Below, piece by piece: positions 1 through 11,130 of a stretch of DNA of 64,000 nt (position 1 is the stretch's first letter; each line of letters begins with the position of its first letter). The stretch comes from Psychrobacter glacincola (GTDB taxonomy: Bacteria > Pseudomonadota > Gammaproteobacteria > Pseudomonadales > Moraxellaceae): the NCBI RefSeq assembly GCF_904846075.1, contig NZ_CAJGZH010000001.1:930001-994000 (forward strand), written 5' to 3'. The notes under the pieces are model-generated. The model was not told the DNA's origin, searched no databases, and was given only the letters and a program-made list of their open reading frames with translations. A program made the translations under genes and the position numbers.

Positions 1-1051
<1,051 letters not shown>

Positions 1052-1058
1052 TTAATGT

Positions 1059-1078
1059 TTTGGTTATCATAAACCAAA
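1059..1078. promoter_or_regulatory. Short inverted repeat between leuS and the ArsC-like gene
   Basis: TTTGGTT and AACCAAA form perfect 7-bp arms around a 6-bp AT spacer. The site lies just upstream of a good -10 hexamer, where the -35 region of the rightward gene should be. It could be a regulator site or chance; no regulator is recognised. Confidence 0.25.
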
Positions 1079-1094
1079 TACCCATAGGCTTAGG

Positions 1095-1100
1095 TATAAT
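1095..1100 (+). promoter_or_regulatory. Probable -10 hexamer for the ArsC/Spx-like gene
   Basis: A perfect TATAAT lies 34 bp upstream of the ATG at 1134. No good -35 hexamer is present at 17 bp; the inverted repeat at 1059-1078 occupies that place. Confidence 0.45.
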
Positions 1101-1133
1101 AAACAGAATAATGATCATTGATTTGGAGTTTTT

Positions 1134-1505
1134 ATGACCATCACTATTTACGGTATCAAATCGTGCAGCACCATGAAAAAAGCCTTTACCAAACTAGACG
1201 AGCTAGGTGTCAGCTATGATTTTCATGATTATAAAAAACGTGGTATCGATAAAGAAGCAGTACAGCGCTGGGTAAATGAGCTAGGTATTGATAAAGTACT
1301 GAACAAGCGTGGCACCACATGGCGCAAGCTGACCGACGAGCAAAAGCAATCAGCAGATGCCAATATAGATAACGCGATTGACCTGCTAGTAGAGAATACC
1401 AGTATGATTAAGCGTCCGATAGTTGAAGGTGAGCTGACTGATAAAAATAAGATTATATTACTATGCGGTTATGATGAAGCTGAGTTTGATAAAGTTTTTT
1501 CGTAA
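1134..1505 (+). CDS. yffB: Spx/ArsC-family thioredoxin-fold protein (YffB-like)
   Basis: A 123-residue protein of the arsenate reductase/Spx family. It begins TITIYGIKSCSTMKKA, the usual N-terminal strand and Cys-containing loop (Cys11), and has the later family segments LNKRGTTWRKL and SMIKRPIVEG. The length is normal for the YffB branch. Only one cysteine is in the N-terminal motif, followed by Ser12, so it is not a CxxC thioredoxin. The true substrate of YffB proteins is not established; arsenate reduction should not be assumed. The ATG is preceded by TTGGAG, a good ribosome binding site, and by TATAAT at 1095. It ends in a strong hairpin terminator shared with the convergent gene. Confidence 0.85.
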   Translation: MTITIYGIKSCSTMKKAFTKLDELGVSYDFHDYKKRGIDKEAVQRWVNELGIDKVLNKRGTTWRKLTDEQKQSADANIDNAIDLLVENTSMIKRPIVEGELTDKNKIILLCGYDEAEFDKVFS

Positions 1506-1524
1506 AAGAATACGGCTATCATCA

Positions 1525-1563
1525 ATAAAGCCCGAGCTAAGAACCTCTTAGCTCGGGCTTTAT
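1525..1563. terminator. Bidirectional hairpin terminator
   Basis: A long GC-rich stem (core AAGCCCGAGCTAAGA / TCTTAGCTCGGGCTT) with a 3-base loop lies about 20 bp after the stop of the yffB-like gene. The stop codon and last seven codons of the convergent minus-strand gene (1537-1770) are inside the stem, so one sequence ends both transcripts and encodes the end of a protein. Confidence 0.85.
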
Positions 1564-1770
1564 AACACCTAAAAGAAACCAAATCACACTTGCGAGCCAT
1601 ATAAGCAAGACGTAAAAGCGAATTTGTTCAGCATTCCAATCTAGTGCAAACCAATCAATGAGGAAAAATGACTTCCACCCTTCTATCCATTTTGCGCCAC
1701 CATAGCCAATAATCCACCAGCAGTACAAGCTTTCTAAGATAAAAAGTAGACACCAGAGCCACAATGCCAT
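1537..1770 (-). CDS. Small hypothetical membrane protein
   Basis: A 77-residue very hydrophobic protein, rich in Trp (W4, W6 and more), with two likely membrane segments at about residues 2-22 and 52-70. I do not recognise the family. It starts 12 bp after the argB stop, with an AGGAG ribosome binding site about 8 bp before the ATG, so it is probably the last gene of the algC-argB operon. Its C-terminal residues IKPELRGS are encoded by the terminator hairpin. The clear ribosome binding site and membrane-like composition favour a real gene, but no function can be given. Confidence 0.6.
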   Translation of the reverse strand: MALWLWCLLFILESLYCWWIIGYGGAKWIEGWKSFFLIDWFALDWNAEQIRFYVLLIWLASVIWFLLGVIKPELRGS

Positions 1771-1782
1771 GATTTACTCCTG

Positions 1783-2706
<924 letters not shown>

Positions 2707-2779
2707 CTAAGTTATGGTATTAAAAAGTCATATTTTTATTTGACAGCAACTACTTTGACGGTAACTATTTTGCTCAAAA

Positions 2780-4558
2780 CTATTCGGCAGGAATAGCGAC
2801 AATTTGTTCCGCCAGTTTTTTATCAAATGGGCGACATAAAGCGGCAAATTTTGCTTGAATGTCGCGTAAGTCTTCTATGCTATCACCAGCAAAGCGTGCG
2901 GTAAGATTGTGACTGGTATTTGATTGGCGGAGCACCCCAAAACCATGGGCGAAATCCAAACGTACGCCATCAATACAGCTCAGCTTCGTCCCCACTGGCA
3001 ATAAGCATTTGGCTTGCTTGGACGTCATATATTGCCGACTCATCGAACAACGGCAAAGCGATGGCTGGCTAGTAGCTATCCAATGATCACCAGAATCTTC
3101 TGCCATGGTCGCTTCCACGAGCTGGCGTAAATACTGACAAAATTTTGTCAGCTGTACGACGAGAGCATCGTCTTTCTTAAGGGTTTTAGGCATCGGCAAA
3201 TAATGATCCGCTGTACTGACCATAGCAGGCAATTGCTCTGTAATATCAGTCAGAGATTTTTTACCGTGAGCATCGTAAGCCGCTAGCCAATGCAGCAATC
3301 GCAAGGCCGCGTACATGGCGTCATCATAAATAATAAAGCGGCTATCGTTAAATATGAAATGCCCTGACAATTCACCCGCAAAGACAATTTGACCAGCAGA
3401 ATGCTGCATCTGTCGGCGCATAAAGCTGCTGCCCGTTTTACTGAGCACAGGTGTTGCGCCAAGCTCAGACAAGAGATTCGGTAGATGATGGGAGCATTTA
3501 ATATCAAAAAGGATTTGAAAAGGCAGTTGTGAATGGCCTGGGCTTTTAGAACAAAGCGTTTCAGGGTGTTCGGTCAGCGCCACTTGCGCTAATAAATATA
3601 GCAAGTGATCGGGCGTGACAACTTTACCGCTATTATCGACGATCATTAAGCGGTCGCCATCGCCATCAAAAGCGATACCTATATCTGCTTGATGTTGACG
3701 CACACTTCGCTGTAATTGTTTGAGACGGTGTGGTTCAGTAGGATCAGGATTGCCAGAGGGAAAACTGCCATCTGCGAGGTCATTAATCATGATGACCTGC
3801 TGGCAAAAATGCTCAAATAAACGCTGGGCGATATTACTGGTCGCCCCATGCATGCAGTCTATGACCACCACCACATCAAGGGTGTCAGATGGTTGTTGGT
3901 TATCTTTGGAGTGTTGTGTATTACAGGGATGGATTTGCTTAAAAACTTGCGCGATAGCCTCAATATAAGTCGTCGCGACTTGTGTATCAGATAAGTTGAA
4001 CGGCTGATTACAAATAGATTTAGCAATTGTATTCGTCAGCGTATTTTGAGCATCAACCTGTGCTTGAGCGTGATTGAGGTGGCAAGCATAGGTAGACCGT
4101 GTTTTTTGCCAAAGCAACTGAATCTCTGCATGACTTGGAGATTGATGATTGACCAGCCATTTGATACCTAAAATATCTTTAGCAGAATGACTGGCGGTGA
4201 CGATAATGCCATGACCCGAGTATTGCTCTGCCCAAAAAACCATCATGGGGGTAGTAATTAACCCCAGCTGGATAACTTGTAAGCCAGATTCAGTCAGTAT
4301 GTTAGCCAATCTCTGAGCGATAATATCACTACCGAGACGCACATCATAACCAAGCACAATGACGGTTCTTTTAAGGTCAATACTTGATTTTGGCAGGGAG
4401 GCTTTGACAGGAGCTGCGGTTGAGTTGCAATCTGCGACACTATAAAGCTGAGCAAATGCCTTGCCCAATGCTTGAATAAAATCAGTGGTAAAATGCTGGC
4501 GTGAACCACGAATATCATAAGCACGAAATAAGCATTGCTGCGCAGCAAAAGACGGCAT
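2780..4558 (-). CDS. algC: Phosphomannomutase/phosphoglucomutase, with long insertions
   Basis: Interconverts hexose 1- and 6-phosphates, feeding mannose and glucose units to surface polysaccharides. The 592-residue protein starts directly with the family N-terminus FRAYDIRG. It carries the active-site serine loop as TASHSAKDILGIKW (usual TASHNP), the metal loop AFDGDGDRLMIVD and the sugar-binding GELSGH. It is about 130 residues longer than Pseudomonas AlgC (463). Because the ends line up, the excess is internal, as Gln/Ser/His-rich insertions near residues 45-60, 150-185, 205-225 and 335-350. The Asn-Pro to Ser-Ala change next to the phosphoserine is unusual. It follows dut with a 133-bp gap that includes a 43-bp duplicated block. 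Confidence 0.9.
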   Translation of the reverse strand: MPSFAAQQCLFRAYDIRGSRQHFTTDFIQALGKAFAQLYSVADCNSTAAPVKASLPKSSIDLKRTVIVLGYDVRLGSDIIAQRLANILTESGLQVIQLGLITTPMMVFWAEQYSGHGIIVTASHSAKDILGIKWLVNHQSPSHAEIQLLWQKTRSTYACHLNHAQAQVDAQNTLTNTIAKSICNQPFNLSDTQVATTYIEAIAQVFKQIHPCNTQHSKDNQQPSDTLDVVVVIDCMHGATSNIAQRLFEHFCQQVIMINDLADGSFPSGNPDPTEPHRLKQLQRSVRQHQADIGIAFDGDGDRLMIVDNSGKVVTPDHLLYLLAQVALTEHPETLCSKSPGHSQLPFQILFDIKCSHHLPNLLSELGATPVLSKTGSSFMRRQMQHSAGQIVFAGELSGHFIFNDSRFIIYDDAMYAALRLLHWLAAYDAHGKKSLTDITEQLPAMVSTADHYLPMPKTLKKDDALVVQLTKFCQYLRQLVEATMAEDSGDHWIATSQPSLCRCSMSRQYMTSKQAKCLLPVGTKLSCIDGVRLDFAHGFGVLRQSNTSHNLTARFAGDSIEDLRDIQAKFAALCRPFDKKLAEQIVAIPAE

Positions 4559-4647
4559 CGCTTACTCTCCTTATGGCGTGATTCACGTGATGGTGATTTT
4601 GTGATGACTAAAGTACAATTAAAATGGCAAATCAGTAATGATAACTA

Positions 4648-4733
4648 ATTACTGGCGGCCTGAATGTCCAAAGCCGCCTGCACCACGTGCATTACTGGCG
4701 GCCTGAATGTCCAAAGCCGCCTGCACCACGTGC
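4648..4733. repeat. Perfect 43-bp tandem duplication at the 3' end of dut
   Basis: Bases 4648-4690 and 4691-4733 are identical. Read on the minus strand, each copy encodes the last 13 codons of dUTPase (motif [14 protein letters not shown]) plus the stop. The upstream copy is the real end of dut; the second lies after the stop codon, and 43 bp is not a multiple of three, so it is untranslated. The protein is unchanged. Confidence 0.97.
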
Positions 4734-5156
4734 ACTGGTATCACTAAACTCTGACACCACTTCAAACTCAGGGCGGGCAACGGGTACGACGACATATTGT
4801 GCCATACGTTCCGCAGGATTCAACACAAAGTCTTCATTACTACGATTCCAAATACTGACCATCAGCTCACCTTGATAATCGGCATCAATCAAGCCAACCA
4901 AATTACCCAAGACGATACCGTGCTTATGACCAAGACCTGAGCGCGGTAAAATCATCCCTGCAAAGTTAGGATCTTGGATATAAACCGCCAAACCAGTACC
5001 AATTAAATGTGTGGCACCTGCTTTAATCGTCAATGGCTCATCAATACAAGCGCGCAAGTCGATACCAGCGCTGCCATCAGTGGCGCGTGTCGGTAACGAG
5101 AACGCTTTATCTTCAGTAATTTTAGGGTTTAATACTTTAACTTGTACAGCTTGCAT
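4692..5156 (-). CDS. dut: dUTP diphosphatase
   Basis: Hydrolyses dUTP to dUMP, keeping uracil out of DNA and supplying the precursor of dTMP. The 154-residue length is normal for the homotrimeric family. All five motifs are visible: [10 protein letters not shown] (I), [11 protein letters not shown] (II), [10 protein letters not shown] with the catalytic Asp (III), NPAERMAQ (IV) and the C-terminal glycine-rich [10 protein letters not shown] (V), which closes over the substrate. The exact sequence coding motif V and the stop is duplicated directly downstream of the gene. It sits between mgtE and algC on the same strand. Confidence 0.97.
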   Translation of the reverse strand: MQAVQVKVLNPKITEDKAFSLPTRATDGSAGIDLRACIDEPLTIKAGATHLIGTGLAVYIQDPNFAGMILPRSGLGHKHGIVLGNLVGLIDADYQGELMVSIWNRSNEDFVLNPAERMAQYVVVPVARPEFEVVSEFSDTSARGAGGFGHSGRQ

Positions 5157-5266
5157 AACGCACTCACTTAACGGTTGGATAGTTTCTAAATAATATTGTT
5201 TCTAAATAAGATAATTTCTAAACTATATGATTTCTAAATAATATAGTTTTAACGTTGGCTATGTGA

Positions 5267-6670
5267 TTATAGTATCAACACACTCGCCAAACCCAAGAAT
5301 GACATAAAGCCGACGATATCTGTCACGGTGGTTAAAATAACCGAGGCGGATAGGGCAGGGTCAATATTCATGCGTTTTAGGAGCAGTGGAATACTAATGC
5401 CTGACACATTGGCGGCGGTCATATTAATGGCAATGGCAAAACCAATGACGGCACTGATTTTAATGTCATGAAACCATAGTTGGGCAATAATCGCCATGAT
5501 TATCGCCCATATGATACCGTTTATCGCGCCAACCCACAGCTCTTTATTTAATAACCACAAACGGTTGGAACCACCGATTTGACCCATCGCCATACCACGA
5601 ATAACCACTGTCAGAGTTTGTGACCCAGCAATACCGCCCATACTCGCGACCACAGGCATGAGTATCGCCAGCGCCACCACTTTTGCCAGTACCGCCTCGA
5701 ACTGACCAATCACAGCCGCAGCCAATAAGGCGGTACACAGGTTAATACCTAGCCAAATACTGCGGCTTTTAGCACTGGTTAAAATAGGCGCAAACAGTTC
5801 TTCATCTTGGCTGACACCCGCGAGGTTTTTCATGGTGCTATCGACATCATCTTGGATAATTTCCATGATGTCCTCGCCATTTAACTGACCGACCAACTCA
5901 CCATGGCTATTAATAACGGGGGCAAAACGAATGTCCTCTGAGCGGAAAATCGCTGCGGCATCTTGGATGTCTAAGCGATCATTAATGGTGATGGCGTTAT
6001 CAATCAATTCTGAGACTAAGGTAGTTTGATCATGTTTAATCAAATCGACCAGACTGAGCAGCCCGAGTAATTGTTGGCTTTGATCGACAACCAGCAGCTC
6101 TTGGCTTTCATCATCGAGCAAATCGTCATTTTCTCGTAGCCAGTTCTGTACTTCTGCAAGGCTGATATCATCCCTGATCTGAATGAGGTCAGGATCCATG
6201 TAACGACCGACTTCCCAGTCAGCATAGGTATCGAGCTTATTGACCTGTACTCGGATGTCTTCATCCAAGGTTGCCATGACCGAGGTACGCACACTTTCGG
6301 TGACGGTGTCTAAAATCTCAGAGATGTCTTGCGCATCAAGGTCTTGGGTAAATAAGGAAATGTCTTTCGATGAGACGTTTTCTAATAGCGGCTGGCGTGT
6401 ATCAAACTCTAACTCGGCAAGCACTTCGCCTTTGATGTTTTCTGGTACTTGTGCCCAAATCAATAAGCGATTTTGGCTAGGGAACGATTCTAATAGGCTC
6501 GCAATCTCATATTTGGACTGCTTTTCTAAAAACTCAGTAATCGCCTCGTATGCCTTGTCAGCAACCAAACTTTGCAGGTATAGAAGCTTATATTCGCCGC
6601 TATACTCTGCTGGATTATAATCTCCCTGTAGCGTAGATGGTCGTTCCTGATCAGGCATAGGGGTAGGCAT
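5267..6670 (-). CDS. mgtE: MgtE-type magnesium transporter
   Basis: Inner-membrane Mg2+ channel. From the chosen ATG at 6670 the protein has 467 residues. An N-terminal MgtE domain of helical repeats (about 20-130) is followed by a CBS pair (about 130-260, with LVVDQSQQLLGLLSLVDLI and APVINSHGELVGQLNGEDI) and five membrane segments from about 300 to the end, including the conserved MPVVASMGGIAGSQTL. An upstream in-frame start at 6709 would add 13 residues, but GGAACC lies just before the ATG at 6670, so the shorter form is preferred. In the family, Mg2+ bound to the acidic N/CBS domains closes the pore. Confidence 0.95.
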   Translation of the reverse strand: MPTPMPDQERPSTLQGDYNPAEYSGEYKLLYLQSLVADKAYEAITEFLEKQSKYEIASLLESFPSQNRLLIWAQVPENIKGEVLAELEFDTRQPLLENVSSKDISLFTQDLDAQDISEILDTVTESVRTSVMATLDEDIRVQVNKLDTYADWEVGRYMDPDLIQIRDDISLAEVQNWLRENDDLLDDESQELLVVDQSQQLLGLLSLVDLIKHDQTTLVSELIDNAITINDRLDIQDAAAIFRSEDIRFAPVINSHGELVGQLNGEDIMEIIQDDVDSTMKNLAGVSQDEELFAPILTSAKSRSIWLGINLCTALLAAAVIGQFEAVLAKVVALAILMPVVASMGGIAGSQTLTVVIRGMAMGQIGGSNRLWLLNKELWVGAINGIIWAIIMAIIAQLWFHDIKISAVIGFAIAINMTAANVSGISIPLLLKRMNIDPALSASVILTTVTDIVGFMSFLGLASVLIL

Positions 6671-6782
6671 AAAGGTTCCAAAGTTTTTAGAAAGTATAAA
6701 TAATAACAAACACTAAAATGTCGAATAAGTGCTAATTTCTCATGTCGCTAACTGGTGATGCTCTCAAGCTTTGGGCCTAACG

Positions 6783-8816
6783 CTAACGATTACCCAATAA
6801 AGCGCGAATGTTAGCCAAGTATTCATCAGCAACGGCTTCTGGGTCTTTAGTCGCTTTTTTCTTTTTCGCCTTGGCTGGCCAGTCGATATGCTCTTCTGGT
6901 AACTCATCTAAAAAGCGCGATTCAGAAGTGACACGCATCTGACCGCCCGCACGGCGCTGAGTCGCTAGCGTCAATGTCAGCTCTCGACGCGCACGAGTAA
7001 TGCCGACATACATCAAGCGCCGTTCTTCTTCGACCGTCTCGCTTAGGATAGAGTTGCGGTGCGGTAGCATTTCTTCTTCAAGCCCCATGATATACACAAA
7101 ATCAAATTCCAAACCTTTTGCTGCATGCAAGGTCATCAAGTTAACCTTGTTGGTGTTTTCTTCTTCTTGCTGTTGCTCGAGCATATCCAGCAACACCAGC
7201 TTACGAATGATGGTATCAATGGTGCGATCTTCGTCTTCTTCGGCGCGATTAATCAGTGATTGAATACTAGTGTAGAGCATATCAATATTATCGATACGGT
7301 TTTTTTCTTGTTGCGGGGTTTTGGCGTCGCTACGCACAAAGTCGATATAACCTGTTTCATCAATCATTTGGCGGACGATAGGTACAGGGTCAGGATGCTG
7401 ATCGAGCTCACGCGTATAATGTTCAATAAACTCACCGAACTCTTTTATCGTACCATAAGCCTTCGACGGTAAAACATGCGCGAGCCCTGCGTGTGTACAA
7501 GAAGCGAGTAGCGAGATGCTATGCTCTTGTGAAAATAAGCCTAACTTCTCTAGCGTTGCTGGCCCCATTCCACGCTTAGGCGTATTGATAATACGTAAAA
7601 ACGCACTGTCATCTTCGGGGTTCAGAATCAAACGTAGATAGCCCATGATGTCTTTGATTTCACTACGCGCAAAGAACGACTGACCACCCGACAACTTATA
7701 AGGCACTTGCAATTGACGCAACTGCGCCTCCAGCATGCGCGCCTGAAAGTTACTACGATATAGAACCGCATACTGCTCCCACTCATTACCGAAACGCAGT
7801 TTATGAGTGACAATCTCTTTTGCCACACGCTCAGACTCATCATCATCGTTACGACAGTTAATAATGCGAATTTTTTCGCCTTGACCTTTATCTGACCAGA
7901 GTTTCTTTTCAAATAAATGCTCGTTATTGGTAATAACGGCATTGGCAGAGGTCAAAATACGCGTGGTCGAGCGATAGTTTTGCTCAAGCATGACGATTTT
8001 GAGTTTTGGGAAATCTTCTTTGAGTAGCGCCATGTTTTCCGGTTTTGCACCGCGCCACGCATAGATAGATTGATCGTCATCGCCCACGACGGTAAAACGC
8101 CCTTGCGGTCCGACTAAGTATTTGATCATCTCATACTGGGCGGTATTGGTGTCTTGATATTCATCGACTAGCAAGTAACGAATACGGTTTTGCCATTTAT
8201 CGCGCAGCTCTCTGTTTTCACGCAATATCTTGGTCGGCAGGACAATTAAATCATCGAAATCAACGGCGTTATAAGCACGCAAATTGCGCTCATATAAAGC
8301 ATAGAGGGTGGCAAAAATCATATCTTCTGGATCGTCTAAGGTTTCCATCGCCTTGTCCGGCTCGATCAGATCGTTTTTCCAATCAGAAATCATTTTTATC
8401 GCTTTACCAACCAACTCGCGACTTTCAGCGCCGCTTAAATTGTCACGCATCATCAGCTCCATCAGCAAACGCTTACTGTCGTCGCTGTCCATGATGGAGA
8501 AGTTACCCTTGAGCGGGGTATGAATCAGCTCATAGCGCAAAAACTGTAGCCCAAATTGGTGAAAGGTAGACACCGTCAGCCCGCGAGTTTTTTCACTCGG
8601 CAGCAATTTACTGACACGGGCTTTCATCTCGCGCGCCGCTTTATTGGTAAAGGTCACCGCGGTGATACGCTCGGCTGGCATGTTGCATTCTTCGATTAGA
8701 TACGCAATCTTGCGGGTAATCACCGATGTCTTACCGGAGCCGGCACCTGCTAGCACAAGCAATGGACCGGATACGTAAAGCATCGCTTCTTGTTGTTTGG
8801 GATTAAGTTGACTCAT
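6783..8816 (-). CDS. rep: ATP-dependent DNA helicase Rep
   Basis: Superfamily 1A 3'-5' helicase that clears proteins ahead of replication forks. The 677-residue protein matches Rep length. Visible motifs are Walker A LAGAGSGKTSVITRK (I), TFTNKAAREMKARV (Ia), LLVDEYQDTN (II), VGDDDQSIYAWRGA (III), EQNYRST (IV), TLHAAKGLEFDFVY (V) and YVGITRARRELT (VI). The N-terminus MSQLNPKQQEAML fits Rep better than UvrD. The ATG at 8816 has AGG about 10 bp upstream; an in-frame start at 8852 would add 12 unlikely residues. The C-terminal tail is lysine-rich (KAKKKKATKD). Confidence 0.93.
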   Translation of the reverse strand: MSQLNPKQQEAMLYVSGPLLVLAGAGSGKTSVITRKIAYLIEECNMPAERITAVTFTNKAAREMKARVSKLLPSEKTRGLTVSTFHQFGLQFLRYELIHTPLKGNFSIMDSDDSKRLLMELMMRDNLSGAESRELVGKAIKMISDWKNDLIEPDKAMETLDDPEDMIFATLYALYERNLRAYNAVDFDDLIVLPTKILRENRELRDKWQNRIRYLLVDEYQDTNTAQYEMIKYLVGPQGRFTVVGDDDQSIYAWRGAKPENMALLKEDFPKLKIVMLEQNYRSTTRILTSANAVITNNEHLFEKKLWSDKGQGEKIRIINCRNDDDESERVAKEIVTHKLRFGNEWEQYAVLYRSNFQARMLEAQLRQLQVPYKLSGGQSFFARSEIKDIMGYLRLILNPEDDSAFLRIINTPKRGMGPATLEKLGLFSQEHSISLLASCTHAGLAHVLPSKAYGTIKEFGEFIEHYTRELDQHPDPVPIVRQMIDETGYIDFVRSDAKTPQQEKNRIDNIDMLYTSIQSLINRAEEDEDRTIDTIIRKLVLLDMLEQQQEEENTNKVNLMTLHAAKGLEFDFVYIMGLEEEMLPHRNSILSETVEEERRLMYVGITRARRELTLTLATQRRAGGQMRVTSESRFLDELPEEHIDWPAKAKKKKATKDPEAVADEYLANIRALLGNR

Positions 8817-8852
8817 AAGGTGACCTGTAAGACAAAAGCAAAAAGAAAGCAA

Positions 8853-9717
8853 AAAAGGCGAGTGTTGATATCAAGCGTTGCTCAGTGAGATAAAAACAGC
8901 ACGTATGAGGCAGATCGATAGCGCAAAATGGCAACATAGCATTATAGTTGGTTGCATCATTTCGATATCAAAACATGGCGTCGATAAGGTTAATCAACCT
9001 ATCCGCTAATCACGCTCATGACCATTAATATTTTGTGACAATTAATCAAGAGAGCCATCGTTAAAACAGCCGCTGATACTACCATGCAATTAGGCGGGTT
9101 ATTATAAAGCAAAAACCGTCACATTGGGGAGGAGTTCAAGGATCGGCACCCAGTAAAAAAGCGTTAATTTTTCGTGACTTATACTATATATACTAGCGTC
9201 CATTCAAAAATGTGGATTTGGGCTTAATATAAGGTAACGTCTATATCATAATTCATGGCAAAAAAAACATGTTTCTTTCACCTATAAAGTGACCGTTCAA
9301 TACAGTTAAAAACTAGCTTTTAGGCACTGATATGCGTATAGTACGTAAATAATTTATGCCAGTTGTCTCGTCATTGTTGACCACGTGTAATGAGCTATTA
9401 AATCAATTAAATAAACTATCGAATATGATATTGATTTAATACGTTGATCTTACGTTGTTAGAAGATGCGTTAGGCGACCAGCCTTTCTCCGTTATATATC
9501 GGAGTATCTATAGTTGGTCATGTCTGACATCGTCGTCAATAAGCTTGATAATTGGTTATTACCAGCACAGTATCTATATGAGCCATTGAGTTATTAAGAC
9601 CCAATGGCAGTTACTTTGTGTTTTCGTCTGCGTTATGCCAGTCGCTATTACCACTCTATAGTTTGTGAGTATGCGCGCTGCGCTTGACACTCGATTGGGT
9701 GAGGAGCACGTATTATC
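8853..9717. other. 865-bp non-coding leader between rep and nuoA
   Basis: No convincing gene is present. It must hold the rep promoter (leftward) and the nuo promoter (rightward). Two structures stand out: a perfect 12-bp inverted repeat TATTAAATCAAT (9396-9407) / ATTGATTTAATA (9430-9441), and a nested hairpin with outer arms GACCA (9476-9480) / TGGTC (9515-9519) and inner arms CTCCG (9487-9491) / CGGAG (9500-9504). Both lie within 330 bp of nuoA and could be in its 5' untranslated RNA. GAGGAG at about 9701-9706 is the likely nuoA ribosome binding site. Confidence 0.6.
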
Positions 9718-10341
9718 ATGTCTGCTTTTAATTGGTCAGCCATTGCTTTTATCTTAGCCGCCATTGGGCTAGTGGTCTTTATGCTGGTTGTGCCGCGTTT
9801 GCTTGGCGGTCGCTCTCAGGGCTCACAAAAAGAAGAAGTATTTGAAGCGGGTGTTGTCGGAGCTGGCAACGCCCGTATTCGTTTGTCTGCCAAATTCTAT
9901 TTGGTGGCAATCTTCTTCGTTATCTTTGATTTAGAAGCGCTATATTTGTACGCTTATGCTGTTTCAGTACGTGAAGCAGGCTGGCTGGGCTTCGCCGCTG
10001 CCGCGATATTCATTACCATCTTGATCATAGGCTTGGTATACGAGCTCAGTCTGGGTGCGATGAATTGGGCACCATCGGACAAGCGTCGCAAGCAACCACG
10101 TCTATATGCAGCTCCGGCAGGTTTTAATTTGGCAGATATTACGCAGTTTGATGGCGTCGATGAGCTGATGGTCGATCCAACTGGCAAGATACCAGCCCAG
10201 TCTTCAGGGCAGATTAATGTCTCGAACAATATCGAGACCAACCGTCGTCACTTGCAAAATATCGATCATATTAATACTACTGGTAATGTGACTTCCATGG
10301 ATTTTGCTACATCTGCGCAACAAGACAAAGTCAAACGCTAA
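9718..10341 (+). CDS. nuoA: NADH-quinone oxidoreductase subunit A
   Basis: Small membrane subunit of complex I, near the quinone site. Three membrane segments are seen at about residues 8-28, 62-84 and 90-113. The family segment EVFEAGVVGAGNARIRLSAK precedes the second, and FVIFDLEALYLYAYA, with the conserved acidic residues, lies within it. At 207 residues it is about 60 longer than usual: everything after residue 120 is a hydrophilic tail rich in Asn, Gln and Asp with no recognisable domain. First gene of the nuoA-N operon. Confidence 0.95.
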   Translation: MSAFNWSAIAFILAAIGLVVFMLVVPRLLGGRSQGSQKEEVFEAGVVGAGNARIRLSAKFYLVAIFFVIFDLEALYLYAYAVSVREAGWLGFAAAAIFITILIIGLVYELSLGAMNWAPSDKRRKQPRLYAAPAGFNLADITQFDGVDELMVDPTGKIPAQSSGQINVSNNIETNRRHLQNIDHINTTGNVTSMDFATSAQQDKVKR

Positions 10342-10461
10342 TCGCTTTTGACGGTCTTGTGGCACATTACTGCAAAATGGTCGCTTATTAATAATAGAAG
10401 TTAAGGGGATAGCGGAAGCAAGATGATTGCTGCGCTTCGCCTAATATAAAGGTTGTATGTT

Positions 10462-11130
10462 ATGAAATACACATTAACAAAAGCCAACCCTGATGCAGAT
10501 GTCTATCCTGCACAGACCAGTCAAACGGTCAATGATCCAATCGAAGACGAAGTGAATAAAAACGTCTTTATGGGTCGTCTCGAAGACCTCGTCCATTCAA
10601 CAGCAAACTGGGGGCGCAAGCACTCACTTTGGCCATTTAACTTTGGCACCTCTTGCTGTTATGTCGAATATGCCACCACCCTAACCGCCGTTCATGATTT
10701 GTCACGCTTTGGTGCCGAAGTCATTCGCGCGTCGCCCCGTCAGGCGGATGTGATGATCGTCGCTGGTACTTGTTTTGTCAAAATGGCACCGGTTATTCAG
10801 CGCCTTTATGAGCAAATGCTTGAGCCAAAATGGGTTATCTCGATGGGCGCCTGTGCCAACTCTGGCGGTATGTATGATATCTATTCGGTCGTGCAAGGCG
10901 TGGATAAAATTATTCCTGTTGATGTCTATGTGCCCGGTTGTCCGCCGCGTCCAGAAGCGTTGATCCAAGGCTTAATGTTGCTGCAAGAGTCGATTACTAA
11001 AGAGCGTCGCCCGCTAGGTATTCATGTCAATGATCAGGGTATCTATCAGCCACAAATGACGCCTGAGCGTGACCGTAAGCAAGCAGATCGTATCGCTGTG
11101 AAAAACTTGCGTAGCCCAGACAGTATTTAA
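10462..11130 (+). CDS. nuoB: NADH-quinone oxidoreductase subunit B
   Basis: Peripheral-arm subunit that binds the last [4Fe-4S] cluster (N2) before ubiquinone. Cluster ligands are visible in TSCCYVEY (adjacent Cys pair), [11 protein letters not shown] and the C-terminal [13 protein letters not shown]. From the ATG at 10462 the protein has 222 residues and starts [19 protein letters not shown] at 10453 is in frame, but AAAGG at 10448-10452 is correctly spaced for the ATG. The following 245-bp gap before nuoCD is unusually large for this operon and carries a tandem repeat array. Confidence 0.97.
   Translation: MKYTLTKANPDADVYPAQTSQTVNDPIEDEVNKNVFMGRLEDLVHSTANWGRKHSLWPFNFGTSCCYVEYATTLTAVHDLSRFGAEVIRASPRQADVMIVAGTCFVKMAPVIQRLYEQMLEPKWVISMGACANSGGMYDIYSVVQGVDKIIPVDVYVPGCPPRPEALIQGLMLLQESITKERRPLGIHVNDQGIYQPQMTPERDRKQADRIAVKNLRSPDSI

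Noticed and set aside
6240..6620. 126-residue plus-strand frame inside mgtE
   Set aside because: Antisense to well-conserved mgtE domain; no ribosome binding site or motif.
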